A DNA stretch of 64,000 bases from Micavibrio sp. TMED2 (GTDB lineage: Bacteria; Pseudomonadota; Alphaproteobacteria; TMED2): contig NHBH01000009.1 of NCBI GenBank assembly GCA_002168225.1, positions 133,609 to 197,608 on the forward strand, given 5' to 3'. Shown in pieces: positions 42,496 to 51,586 of this stretch. Each line of letters opens with the position of its first letter. The stretch's first letter is position 1. Under the pieces are notes generated by a model. That model saw only the letters and a list, made by a program, of their open reading frames with translations, was not told where the DNA came from and did not search any database. Made by a program: the position numbers and the translations under genes.

Positions 42496-44568
42496 ATGTC
42501 CGACCAACTCCAGCAAGCTTATGCCGATGCCTGTTCCCTCGTGAATGCCGGGGAGTTGCAGGCAGGACTTGAGGCGATGGAAGCGCTAATGACGCGCGAT
42601 GACGCCAGTGCCCAGCCGGATATCTGGCTCAATGCCGCGCAGCTGGCGCTGAATTTCAGTGAGGCGGAACGGGCCGAGGCGCATCTGGACGCCCTGCGCC
42701 GGATGCTGGTCAGTGCGGCCGGGGGCAATAAGTCGACAGCCGACCACCCGCTGATCGTCGCCCTGCTGGCCACGGCCAAACGGATGCAATTTGCCTATGG
42801 CGACGTGTTGGAACTGCTCGGCCCATGGGTTGAACGGCCCGAATTCTCTACCGAAATGCGCATCGAATACGGTCTGGCGCTGGCCGGGTCCATGCAATAT
42901 GAGGCCGGTCTGCAGTATCTGGAGCAGGCGCTCGGACAGGATGGCGACAATGTCGAGCTGCTCTGCCACATTGCCCAGATATATGCGTATCTGGAGCGAT
43001 ATGCTGAAGCGGAACAATGTTTGAACCATGCGATCGAGCTGCGTCCGGATCTGGGCTATGCACATAGTCTGCGTGGCAAGATCTTGGATGTGCAGAAGAA
43101 TTTTCCGGAAGCCGCCTTCGCTGCGTACAAGACCGCAATGCATCTTGGGCCACTGAATGCCGACGCCACCATGACAATGGTGATGCTCATTCGGAAACTG
43201 GCCGAATGGTCTCTGCTGGAGACATTTGATGCGCGGGCCGCCGAGCATCTTGAACAGGTAAAGACCGGTGCTGTGGTGTCGCAATACCGGCCTTTCGTTT
43301 CATTTCTCACCAGTGATGATCCGCAGCACAACCGACTGGTCGCCGAACTTTCCACTGTCGAGATCAAGGAAGTGGTGGCAAGAGATGAGGCGCTTGGATC
43401 GGTCTTGCCAACGTTGCCAAGACCGGCACGCGATGAAGCCGGGAGACGGCTTCGTATTGGCTATATGTCCAGCCATTTTAGCGAACATGCGGGCATGCAT
43501 CTTGTTGCCAGCATGTTTCAACACCACGATCGTGAGCATTTTGAAACTGTTGCGGTGGCTGTCGGTACTCACGATGAGAATGTGTTCCGTGAGGCTGTGC
43601 GTGCGCAAGTGGATCGGTTTGTGGACGTTTACGATCCGGATATGATTACCGGGGCGTCTGACTTGCGTGATCTGAACCTCGATATTCTCATTGATTTGCG
43701 GGGGTTCAGTCAGAACTCCCGGCTTCATCTCTGCCTGTACAGACCGGCTCATCTGCATGTGACATGGCTGGGTTTTCCGGGGCCGATGCCGTCCGGCATG
43801 GTTGATTACCAGATTGTCGATGACCTTGTTGCGCCGCCTGAAGATCGGGAGAGTTTCGGGTCGGCCTTGGCCTTTCTGCCGGATACCTATCAGATGACAG
43901 ACAATCGGCAATCGATTGCCGCAGCGGTAGAGCGCAAAGCGGTTTTGCCCGGCATTGCTTCTGATACATTCGTTTTCGCCTGTTTCTGCAATATCTACAA
44001 AATTCAGCCGGAGCTGTTCCGGGTTTGGATGGAAGTCCTGCAGGCAGTGCCGGATTCAGTGCTCTGGCTCTGGTGCGATGTTGAGCAGGCAAAGCAGAAT
44101 TTGCGCCGGTTTGCGCGCGATGCGGGTGTCGATCCGGATCGGCTGATCTTTTCTCCGGGCCTGCCCAAGGAACAACATCTGGCGCGGGTTCAGCAGGCCG
44201 ATCTGATCCTTGATACCTGGCGCTGCGGCGGCCATGTCACCACGACCGACATGCTCTGGGCCGGGGTGCCGGTGCTGGCCAAGCGCGGTACCCATTTCGC
44301 TTCACGGGTATCACAGAGCCTGCTCCACGCCGCAGGATTGCCCGATATGGTGGTGGATGATCCCGCAAGCTATCGTGACAAGGCGATAGCGCTGGCCAAT
44401 GATCCTGTTGCCCTTGCCGCGATCCGTGAGCGGGTTGCGGCGGCGCGTACCGGCAGCACGCTGTTTGATACGGAAAAACGGGTGCGTGATCTGGAAGCGC
44501 TCTATCGCCGGATGTGGCATCTTTACCTGCAGGGTGAGGCACCGGCAGATATTCATGTGATGTCATAG
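42496..44568 (+). CDS. Bacterial O-GlcNAc transferase-like protein (TPR + GT41), copy 1
   Basis: A 690-residue protein. TPR-like helices fill about residues 1-260. The GT41/OGT C-terminal domain starts near 318 with RLRIGYMSSHFSEHAGMHL. It has VTWLGFPGPMPSGMVDYQIV, CFCNIYKIQPELF (K502, matching the UDP-binding Lys of OGT) and TWRCGGHVTTTDMLWAG (H580). Bacterial members transfer sugars, probably from UDP-sugars, to proteins such as flagellin or surface proteins. The target is unknown here and no flagellar genes are in the window. It lies two bases before its paralogue. The Shine-Dalgarno is poor. Confidence 0.88.
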   Translation: MSDQLQQAYADACSLVNAGELQAGLEAMEALMTRDDASAQPDIWLNAAQLALNFSEAERAEAHLDALRRMLVSAAGGNKSTADHPLIVALLATAKRMQFAYGDVLELLGPWVERPEFSTEMRIEYGLALAGSMQYEAGLQYLEQALGQDGDNVELLCHIAQIYAYLERYAEAEQCLNHAIELRPDLGYAHSLRGKILDVQKNFPEAAFAAYKTAMHLGPLNADATMTMVMLIRKLAEWSLLETFDARAAEHLEQVKTGAVVSQYRPFVSFLTSDDPQHNRLVAELSTVEIKEVVARDEALGSVLPTLPRPARDEAGRRLRIGYMSSHFSEHAGMHLVASMFQHHDREHFETVAVAVGTHDENVFREAVRAQVDRFVDVYDPDMITGASDLRDLNLDILIDLRGFSQNSRLHLCLYRPAHLHVTWLGFPGPMPSGMVDYQIVDDLVAPPEDRESFGSALAFLPDTYQMTDNRQSIAAAVERKAVLPGIASDTFVFACFCNIYKIQPELFRVWMEVLQAVPDSVLWLWCDVEQAKQNLRRFARDAGVDPDRLIFSPGLPKEQHLARVQQADLILDTWRCGGHVTTTDMLWAGVPVLAKRGTHFASRVSQSLLHAAGLPDMVVDDPASYRDKAIALANDPVALAAIRERVAAARTGSTLFDTEKRVRDLEALYRRMWHLYLQGEAPADIHVMS

Positions 44569-44570
44569 GG

Positions 44571-46481
44571 ATGACCATGCAGGAGAACGCGCAGCAACAG
44601 TTTCTGGACATGGTGAAGCTGGCCGTACGGGACGGCAGGCTGGCAGAGCATGCCGATCAGCTGACCGCAATTATCATGCAGCAACCCGATCATCCGGCAT
44701 TTGGCCGGTATTACGGTCTGTTGTGTCGTCAGCAGGGACGCATGGCGGATATCACCAACTGGCTGGCCGCGATCGAGGCGGATGGCAGGGTTTCGGCCAA
44801 CAGTCTCACTGAACGTGCGGCCATTGCCGCGATGCAGTCCAATATCGGGCTGGCCGATGATCTCGCGGCGCAGGCTTTTGCGCTGGATGAAAGCCGTGAT
44901 GATGCCCTGACCATCCGGGCGAAGGTGGCCCTGTATCAGCGTGATTATGTCCGGGCCGATGAGTTGTTCAGGGCAGCGCTGGCGCTTGATCCGGACAATC
45001 TCGATGCCGCCTATCACCATGCCAGCAGCCTGCAGCAACAAAAGCGCATGGCACCGGCAATCGCGATGCTGGAGCATTGCCTCGCCCTGCGTCCCGGCCA
45101 TCCACAGGTCTGCAATGTGCTCGAATACTGTTATCGCCGGACCGCGAACTGGGGACGGACAGCAGCACTGGAACCGGTTGTGCGGGAACAGACCCGTGCG
45201 GCGATTGCGGCTGGTGGCGTGCCGGCGGAACTGCCGTTTCATGCCCTGATCCGATATGGCGATGACCACTATGTCCGTGATGTCGGGGCGGCCTTTGCCC
45301 GAACGCTCGGCCCGGCGGTGCCGCGCGCAGCCGCGCCGGTGCCACCGCCCGATGCGAACAAACGATTACGCATCGGTTATCTCTCGGGCCATTTCTACGA
45401 TCACCCGAACATGCATCTGATTGCCGGCATGTTCGGGCATCATGATAGGGAGAATTTTGAGATTGTCGGCATCACCTATGGCCCGGAACGGACCGGGCCG
45501 GAACGACAGAAGATCGTTGAACAGACCGATGCTTTTATCGATTTCGGTCACGCGGATAACGTAAACGCCCTGCAGCAGGTAAAGGCAGCGGGCATTGATA
45601 TTCTGGTCGATCTGCGCGGATTTACCGAGAGCTCGCGGATCAATCTGTGTCGGCAGCGGGCGGCACCGGTTACGGTTACCTGGCTCGGCTATCCCGGTCC
45701 GATGCCACCCGATGTGGTGGATTATCAACTTGTCGATCCGATCATTGCGCCGGAACAGGATCGTGATGCTTTTGGCTGTGCTCTGGCCGTCCTGCCATCG
45801 ACCTATCAGATGACCGACAACACGCAGCCTGTTGGTGCACCGATCACCCGGGCAGAGGTGTTGCCGGGTCTGGATGCGGAGACATTTGTTTTCGGCTGCT
45901 TTTGTCAGCCCTACAAGATCGAACCGGAACTGTTTGCGGTCTGGATGGAGATATTGCAGGCGGTGCCGCGTTCGATCCTGTGGCTCTGGGCCGATGATGA
46001 TCTGACCAGAGGGAACCTGCGTGCTGTGGCTGTGGCGGGCGGTATTGACCCGGCGCGGCTTGTCTTTGCGCCCATGATGCAGAAACAGCAGCATCTCGCC
46101 CGTGTACAACATGCCGATCTGATCCTTGATACCTGGAATTACGGCGGCCACGTAACCACCACGGATATGCTCTGGGCCGGGGTGCCGGTACTGGCAAAGC
46201 GCGGTACCCATTTTGCCTCACGGGTGTCGCAGAGCCTGCTCCATGCCGCTGGTCTGCCCGATATGGTGGCCGATGATGCCGATGGGTATCGGGACAAGGC
46301 GATTGCGCTGGCCAATGATCCGGCGGCGCTTGCCGCGATCCGCGAGCGGGTTGTCGCCGCCCGTACCGGCAGCGCCTTGTTCGATACGCCGGGGCGGGTC
46401 CGGCATCTGGAACAGTTGTACCGGGCCATGTGGCAGCGCTATGTTGCCGGTGAGGCGCCCGCCGATATTCACCTCTCCTGA
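44571..46481 (+). CDS. Bacterial O-GlcNAc transferase-like protein (TPR + GT41), copy 2
   Basis: A 636-residue paralogue of the preceding protein. TPR-like helices cover about residues 1-220. The GT41 part begins RLRIGYLSGHFYDHPNMHL and contains VTWLGYPGPMPPDVVDYQLV, CFCQPYKIEPELF and TWNYGGHVTTTDMLWAG, so the catalytic-site residues are kept. The last 110 or so codons are very similar to copy 1 even at DNA level, while the TPR parts differ. That suggests duplication with later change in target recognition, or gene conversion of the 3' end. It is followed 18 bases later by pdxY. Confidence 0.88.
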   Translation: MTMQENAQQQFLDMVKLAVRDGRLAEHADQLTAIIMQQPDHPAFGRYYGLLCRQQGRMADITNWLAAIEADGRVSANSLTERAAIAAMQSNIGLADDLAAQAFALDESRDDALTIRAKVALYQRDYVRADELFRAALALDPDNLDAAYHHASSLQQQKRMAPAIAMLEHCLALRPGHPQVCNVLEYCYRRTANWGRTAALEPVVREQTRAAIAAGGVPAELPFHALIRYGDDHYVRDVGAAFARTLGPAVPRAAAPVPPPDANKRLRIGYLSGHFYDHPNMHLIAGMFGHHDRENFEIVGITYGPERTGPERQKIVEQTDAFIDFGHADNVNALQQVKAAGIDILVDLRGFTESSRINLCRQRAAPVTVTWLGYPGPMPPDVVDYQLVDPIIAPEQDRDAFGCALAVLPSTYQMTDNTQPVGAPITRAEVLPGLDAETFVFGCFCQPYKIEPELFAVWMEILQAVPRSILWLWADDDLTRGNLRAVAVAGGIDPARLVFAPMMQKQQHLARVQHADLILDTWNYGGHVTTTDMLWAGVPVLAKRGTHFASRVSQSLLHAAGLPDMVADDADGYRDKAIALANDPAALAAIRERVVAARTGSALFDTPGRVRHLEQLYRAMWQRYVAGEAPADIHLS

Positions 46482-46499
46482 TCTGAAGGACCACCAGAA

Positions 46500-47363
46500 A
46501 TGGCCAAGGCTCTGTTGTCGATCCAGTCCCATGTGGCGTTCGGCTATGTTGGCAATCGCGCGGCGACCTTTCCGCTGCAACGGCTCGGCTTTGATGTCTC
46601 GGCGGTCAATACGGTGCAGTTCTCCAACCATACCGGCTATGGGGAATGGACCGGCGAGGTTTTCTCCGCCGGGCATATTGCCAGCCTGATTGACGGCATT
46701 GAGGCGCGGGGCGGGCTCGACCTCTGCGCCGGTGTGCTCTCCGGTTATCTGGGCGAGGCAGCGCTGGGTGAGGTGGTGCTCGATGCAGTCAAACGGGTTA
46801 AGGCGCGCAACCCGGATGCAATTTACTGCTGTGATCCCGTAATGGGCGATGTCGGGCGCGGGTTTTTCGTGCGTGAGGGCATCCCCGAGTTCTTCCGGGA
46901 CGAGGCCCTGCCCATGGCGGATATTCTGGTGCCCAACCAGTTCGAGCTCGCCTATCTGACTAACAGGACGGTCGAGACGCTGGCAGATGCACTCGCAGCG
47001 ACGGGTGAGTTACGCAAACGCGGCGTCGATCAGGTGCTGCTGACCAGCTTCGAGCCGGTGGATGGTGACCGGGACCAGATCAGTATGCTGCTCGATACCG
47101 GGCAGGGGGCATGGCAGGTGGATACGCCGCGCCTGCCGCTCAATCCCGCGCCGAACGGTGCCGGGGACTGCACGGCGGCACTATACATGGGCCATATGCT
47201 GCGCCTGACCAGCCCGGCGGCGGCGCTGGCGGCAACGGCTGCCAGCATCTATGCGGTGTTTGAGGCGACGGCAGAACGCGGCACGCGGGAACTGGCGCTG
47301 ATCGATGCACAGGAAGTGATGGTCGCACCGACCCGGCTATTCCAGCCCGCGCGGATTGCCTGA
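46500..47363 (+). CDS. pdxY: Pyridoxal kinase
   Basis: A 287-residue ribokinase-fold Pdx[21 protein letters not shown] and [15 protein letters not shown] form the substrate pocket. [12 protein letters not shown] and [16 protein letters not shown] (anion hole and catalytic Asp) follow. It phosphorylates pyridoxal to PLP in the salvage pathway. It is 18 bases after the second OGT and may be in that transcript. Its 3' end overlaps the converging small membrane gene by 27 bases. Confidence 0.94.
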   Translation: MAKALLSIQSHVAFGYVGNRAATFPLQRLGFDVSAVNTVQFSNHTGYGEWTGEVFSAGHIASLIDGIEARGGLDLCAGVLSGYLGEAALGEVVLDAVKRVKARNPDAIYCCDPVMGDVGRGFFVREGIPEFFRDEALPMADILVPNQFELAYLTNRTVETLADALAATGELRKRGVDQVLLTSFEPVDGDRDQISMLLDTGQGAWQVDTPRLPLNPAPNGAGDCTAALYMGHMLRLTSPAAALAATAASIYAVFEATAERGTRELALIDAQEVMVAPTRLFQPARIA

Positions 47364-47630
47364 GTGCGGCTGCGCATCGTCTGACGCTTCCTCGGCTTCT
47401 TCCATGGCGGTTTGTTTGCGCGCCAGGATGATGAAGGCGATGTTCAGCACCAGTGCCAGAACAACCGCAATGCCGATGCCGAGGGCGCGGGCAAGCTGCC
47501 CGTGAAAGCCCATCTCCACATCGCCGATCATGTTGCTGGCGGTTGCCAGATACCAGACACTGCCAACGCAGAGAGCCAGGAACACAACGATCGAGATCGC
47601 CTCGTATCGGGTTGGTCGACGCAAGTGCAT
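47337..47630 (-). CDS. Small two-helix membrane protein downstream of asd
   Basis: A 97-residue protein with two membrane helices (about residues 10-28 and 45-67) and a Glu/Ala-rich hydrophilic C-terminus. No family recognised. ATG 47630 was chosen because AAGG lies nine bases upstream; a GTG at 47639 is too close to it. It begins ten bases after the asd stop on the same strand, so it is probably co-transcribed. Its 3' end runs 27 bases into pdxY on the other strand. Confidence 0.65.
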   Translation of the reverse strand: MHLRRPTRYEAISIVVFLALCVGSVWYLATASNMIGDVEMGFHGQLARALGIGIAVVLALVLNIAFIILARKQTAMEEAEEASDDAQPHSGNPRGLE

Positions 47631-47640
47631 CGCCGCCACC

Positions 47641-48678
47641 TTACTGGTTCTGGGCGGCGTTCAGGCCAAGATGCTGCGCCACCAGAAGCTCGGCAATCTG
47701 GATGGTATTGAGGGCAGCGCCTTTGCGGATATTGTCGCCAACGATCCACATGGACAGGCCGTTCTCGACACTGGCGTCCTCGCGGATACGGCTGACGGCA
47801 ACCATGTCCTCACCGGCGATTTCGGCCGGGGTGACATACATTTCCTCGTCATGGCGGTCGATCACCGCAATGCCGGGTGCGTCACGCAGGATTTCCCGGG
47901 CTTCCTGTGCCGAGATTTCCTCTTCAAACTCCACATTGACCGCTTCGGCATGGCCGACAAAAACCGGTACGCGGACACAGGTGGCGGCAACCTTGATTTT
48001 CGGATCGAGGATTTTCTTGGTCTCGACCATCATCTTCCACTCTTCCTTGGTGGTGCCGTCATCCATGAACACGTCGATCTGCGGGATCACGTTAAACGCG
48101 ATCTGACGTGGCAGATGCTCCGGACCCACATGCTCGTTCATGTAGATCTTGCGGGTCTGGTTAAACAGCTCGTCCATGGCCTCCTTGCCAGCGCCGGAGA
48201 CGGATTGATAGGTGGACACCACCACGCGCTTGATCTTCGCACGCTCATGCAGCGGCTTGAGCGCCAGCACCATCTGGATGGTTGAGCAGTTCGGATTGGC
48301 GATGATGTTGGTTTTCGTATAACCGGCGAGGTCTTCCGGGTTCACTTCCGGCACGATCAGCGGCACATCGGGGTCCATACGGAAATGCGAGGTATTGTCG
48401 ATGACAACCGCACCGGCCTTTGCGGCCTTGGGCGAGTACTCGGCTGATACCTTGCCACCGGGTGAGGACAGGACAATGTCGATGCCCTTGAAATCGAACT
48501 TCGAGAGATCCTGAACCTTCAGCACGTCCTTCTCACCGAAGGAGACTTCCTGACCGGCGGAGCGATGCGATGCCAGCGCGACCACATCCTTCACCGGGAA
48601 GTTGCGCTCGGCCAGAGTGTTCAGCAATTCGCGTCCGACATTTCCGGTTGCACCCATGATGGCGACGTTAAAAGCCAT
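47641..48678 (-). CDS. asd: Aspartate-semialdehyde dehydrogenase
   Basis: A 345-residue Asd. The NADP motif is MGATGNVGRELLNTLAER, the catalytic Cys is C131 in NPNCSTIQM, SVSGAGKEAMDEL binds substrate, and PVFVGHAEAV carries the catalytic His. It makes aspartate semialdehyde for lysine, diaminopimelate, threonine and methionine. A 16-base palindrome lies about 55 bases upstream (48732-48747). Confidence 0.96.
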   Translation of the reverse strand: MAFNVAIMGATGNVGRELLNTLAERNFPVKDVVALASHRSAGQEVSFGEKDVLKVQDLSKFDFKGIDIVLSSPGGKVSAEYSPKAAKAGAVVIDNTSHFRMDPDVPLIVPEVNPEDLAGYTKTNIIANPNCSTIQMVLALKPLHERAKIKRVVVSTYQSVSGAGKEAMDELFNQTRKIYMNEHVGPEHLPRQIAFNVIPQIDVFMDDGTTKEEWKMMVETKKILDPKIKVAATCVRVPVFVGHAEAVNVEFEEEISAQEAREILRDAPGIAVIDRHDEEMYVTPAEIAGEDMVAVSRIREDASVENGLSMWIVGDNIRKGAALNTIQIAELLVAQHLGLNAAQNQ

Positions 48679-48731
48679 AATCCTGTTCCCTGCAGTATCG
48701 TTGACGCCGGTCGATCCCGGCTCATATCCAG

Positions 48732-48747
48732 TTCTATTGATATAGAA
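48732..48747. promoter_or_regulatory. Palindrome upstream of asd
   Basis: TTCTAT (48732-48737), TGAT, ATAGAA (48742-48747). Symmetry extends to an outer CA/TG pair. It sits in the divergent region between asd and the Mpo1-like gene and could be an operator. The regulator is unknown. Confidence 0.35.
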
Positions 48748-48874
48748 TTGCCCAAAGCTGTTTTCGAGACTAGCGTTGAAAACGGCAGGCTACAATGATC
48801 GTTACGCATAGCAGCCTGTTACAAACAAAACAAAAAAGCCGAAAGCCGGAAATGGCGACGGCGGGAGGAAACCC

Positions 48875-49216
48875 GTGACGGACAAGATTGCAACCTATCA
48901 GGCGTTCTGGCCCCACTACCTTGCCGAACATACCGAGCCCGGTACAAGGCGCTGGCATTTCGTCGGCACGGCACTCGCCCTGATGTTTCTGGCGCTGGCA
49001 ATTATCCAGATGAACCCGTGGTATCTGCTGGCGGCCCTCATTGCCGGATACGGTTTTGCCTGGGGCAGCCATATGCTGATCGAGCGCAACCGCCCGGCCA
49101 CCTTCACCTACCCGCTGTGGTCGCTTTACAGCGATTTCAGGATGTTTTTCCTGTTTATCGCCGGGAAGCTGGATGCCGAGCTGAACCGATGCGAGATTAA
49201 ACCTCAAAGCTCCTGA
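48875..49216 (+). CDS. DUF962/Mpo1-like protein
   Basis: A 113-residue membrane protein. [20 protein letters not shown] and [20 protein letters not shown] carry the conserved His residues of DUF962. Two to three hydrophobic segments lie between them. Yeast Mpo1 of this family is an iron-dependent dioxygenase that alpha-oxidises 2-hydroxy fatty acids; the same chemistry is possible here but unproven. GGGAGG lies well placed before the start. An overlapping minus-strand frame was rejected. Confidence 0.85.
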   Translation: MTDKIATYQAFWPHYLAEHTEPGTRRWHFVGTALALMFLALAIIQMNPWYLLAALIAGYGFAWGSHMLIERNRPATFTYPLWSLYSDFRMFFLFIAGKLDAELNRCEIKPQSS

Positions 49217-49258
49217 GTACAGGACAGCCGGATTATCTGAACGGGCAAGCGTTACGTT

Positions 49259-49522
49259 ATGGCCAAAAAGAACCTCGTCGCCACCATCGGCGCGGCGATC
49301 AAGAGCGCCGATACCTCATTCTTCAATGAGGATTATGCCAAACAGGGTGCCGAGGTGATCTCGGTGCTGCGGCGTGAGGGGTTCGAGATCGTACCGAAGC
49401 AGCCGAGCGAGGAGTTGATCGACTATATGGTCGAGAACATGCCGTTCGGTCAGATGAAGCCGGAACAGCTGATGCGCGAACTCTATATCCTGATGGTCGA
49501 AAACGCCCGACGGCTGAGTTAG
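49259..49522 (+). CDS. Conserved small alphaproteobacterial protein, function unknown
   Basis: An 87-residue soluble, probably helical protein. FFNEDYAKQGAEVISVLRRE and ELIDYMVENMPFGQMKPEQL look like a conserved family, but I cannot name it. Codon use is host-like. It ends four bases inside the converging 282-residue gene. It is 42 bases after the DUF962 gene and possibly co-transcribed. Confidence 0.65.
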   Translation: MAKKNLVATIGAAIKSADTSFFNEDYAKQGAEVISVLRREGFEIVPKQPSEELIDYMVENMPFGQMKPEQLMRELYILMVENARRLS

Positions 49523-50367
49523 GGCTGTTCCGACTGGATTTGCCGCAGATAGACCAGCACGGCGGTGTCGCGGAATGCCTGATCCAGATGCTGCGCGCCA
49601 TCCCGATATTGCTGACAATATTCAAACGATGTGCCGTCGCGTGCGAGCAGCGGGTGCTCGATACCGTCATAGTGCCGGGTCAGCGCGGCGGTGATGCTGT
49701 CATCCGGTGTCGGCAGGGAGTTCAGGATATCTGCTGAGAGGTCGAAACCGCTTGCGCGTGTCAGCTCGATCATCTCGTCAAAGGCGGGTGCGAGGCGGCT
49801 CTTGCCATCCTGTCCGGTACAGATCAGCGGGAAGAACGGGGCGAGGCGCGGGAATACCGTATTGGCGGTGATGTCCACCTGCCAGTATTTCGCCGCCACA
49901 CGACAGAAGTGGTGAAAGTCGCCGATGGGTGTGAACCGGCTGTCGGCGAGCGGCAGGATTTCCAGCTTCGGCTTGTCGGGATTGACCGTGTCATTGGCGG
50001 CATCCACATACCAGGCACCGAATTGCAGTGCGTTCTGGAAATACTCACCGCGCAGATCGCCCCATATCTTGCCGATAAACCCGCCCTGATGCTGGAACTG
50101 GATCAGTGCCTGTGGTGTCTGCCGGTTCAGGTTCTGCGCCACCGCATCGCGAATTTCCCGGCAGCGACCAAGCGGATACGGTTTGCCCTTGAAACTCGGC
50201 AGTTTCGGCTCCAACGCGGCATCGATCGCCTGCCGTAACGACAGAAGCCAGGCGGCAATTTCCTGCCGCGCTGGCTCCAGATAGCTGTCAGTCAACTGCT
50301 GTTGCTGCGCATCAACCGGCCACGGCTGGTGCGGTGGCCGGATGGTCGTTGCCGGGGTTGCGGTCAA
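49519..50367 (-). CDS. Unrecognised 282-residue protein downstream of leuB
   Basis: No family recognised with certainty. It is a soluble, mixed alpha/beta protein with [45 protein letters not shown] and [18 protein letters not shown] as likely conserved blocks. It has no signal peptide. It starts four bases before the leuB stop (overlap), so it belongs to the leu transcript, and it converges on the 87-residue gene with a four-base overlap. A link to leucine synthesis is positional only. Confidence 0.7.
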   Translation of the reverse strand: MTATPATTIRPPHQPWPVDAQQQQLTDSYLEPARQEIAAWLLSLRQAIDAALEPKLPSFKGKPYPLGRCREIRDAVAQNLNRQTPQALIQFQHQGGFIGKIWGDLRGEYFQNALQFGAWYVDAANDTVNPDKPKLEILPLADSRFTPIGDFHHFCRVAAKYWQVDITANTVFPRLAPFFPLICTGQDGKSRLAPAFDEMIELTRASGFDLSADILNSLPTPDDSITAALTRHYDGIEHPLLARDGTSFEYCQQYRDGAQHLDQAFRDTAVLVYLRQIQSEQP

Positions 50368-51476
50368 GCCGCAGCCTTTTGCTTGTCCAGCTCACCGATG
50401 ATCGCATCACCAAAGGCGGTGGTGCCGACCTTGGTGCAGCCCTCGGCCATGATGTCTCCGGTGCGGATACCACTGACCATGACCGACTGAACGGCGTTCT
50501 CGATCAGGTCAGCCTCTGCCGCCATATCGAAGCTGTAGCGCAGCATCATGGCGAAGGACAGGATCGTGGCGGATGGGTTGGCGAGGTCTTGACCGGCAAT
50601 GTCCGGTGCGGAGCCGTGTACCGGCTCATACATGGCCGCGCGCTTGCCGCTGGCGTCCGCTGCACCGAGCGAGGCCGATGGCAGCATACCGAGAGAACCG
50701 GTCAGCATGGCCGCTTCGTCGGACAGGATATCGCCGAACAGGTTGTCGGTGACGATCACGTCGAACTGGCGCGGGTTTTTCAGCAACTGCATGGCGGCGT
50801 TATCGGCATACATGTGGCTGAGCTCGATATTGCTGAACTCGGCGTCATGGACCTTCTGGACCACAGCGCGCCAGAGGCGACCGCTCTCCATCACATTGGC
50901 CTTTTCACAGGAGGTAACGCGGCCCTGACGCTTACCGGCGAGGTCGAAGGCAACGCAGGCAACACGCTCGATTTCCGGCGTGGTGTAGACTTGGGTATTG
51001 ATGCCGCGCTGGGTGCCGTCCGGCAGGTCCTCGATACCGCGTGGCTCACCGAAATAGACGCCGCCGGTCAGCTCGCGCACGATCATGATGTCGAGGCCGC
51101 GGATGATTTCCGGCTTCAGGCTGGAGGCATCGATCAGCGCATCGAACACCAGCGCCGGGCGTAGATTGGCGAAGAGTTGCAGTTCTTTGCGGAGCGCCAG
51201 CAGGCCAGCCTCTGGGCGGATGTTGAAATCGATGCTGTCCCATTTCGGACCACCGACGGCACCGAGCAGCACCGCATCGGCCTGTTTCGCCCGCTCAAGT
51301 GCGGCATCGGTCAGGGGCACGCCATGGGCGTCGATGGAAACACCACCGACCAGATCCTCGATCACCTCAAAACCGGTGCTGCGGGTGGCGTTCAGCCAGT
51401 CGATTACACGACGGACCTGACCCATGACTTCGGGGCCGATGCCGTCACCGGCGAGAAACAGGATCGATTTGGACAT
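50364..51476 (-). CDS. leuB: 3-isopropylmalate dehydrogenase
   Basis: A 370-residue LeuB. The start is [20 protein letters not shown]. It has [10 protein letters not shown], the [14 protein letters not shown] substrate loop, [20 protein letters not shown] and [15 protein letters not shown]. It oxidises and decarboxylates 3-isopropylmalate to 2-oxoisocaproate. ATG 51476 was chosen; the upstream extension to 51557 has no homology. It lies 110 bases downstream of the second unknown paralogue, not next to leuD as is usual. Confidence 0.96.
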   Translation of the reverse strand: MSKSILFLAGDGIGPEVMGQVRRVIDWLNATRSTGFEVIEDLVGGVSIDAHGVPLTDAALERAKQADAVLLGAVGGPKWDSIDFNIRPEAGLLALRKELQLFANLRPALVFDALIDASSLKPEIIRGLDIMIVRELTGGVYFGEPRGIEDLPDGTQRGINTQVYTTPEIERVACVAFDLAGKRQGRVTSCEKANVMESGRLWRAVVQKVHDAEFSNIELSHMYADNAAMQLLKNPRQFDVIVTDNLFGDILSDEAAMLTGSLGMLPSASLGAADASGKRAAMYEPVHGSAPDIAGQDLANPSATILSFAMMLRYSFDMAAEADLIENAVQSVMVSGIRTGDIMAEGCTKVGTTAFGDAIIGELDKQKAAA

Positions 51477-51586
51477 GGGGGATGCTCCCTTGAGAACTGT
51501 CAGCGATAAAATTCGTGACGTCGCTTTTAAGGTGCGTGCTGGCAGGTGTCCAGCCACTCAAGGGTGAGATGCAATATTTGCGGGGC

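Noticed and set aside
48770..49207. Minus-strand frame over the Mpo1-like gene
   Set aside because: The plus-strand product matches DUF962 with its conserved His residues and has a good ribosome site.
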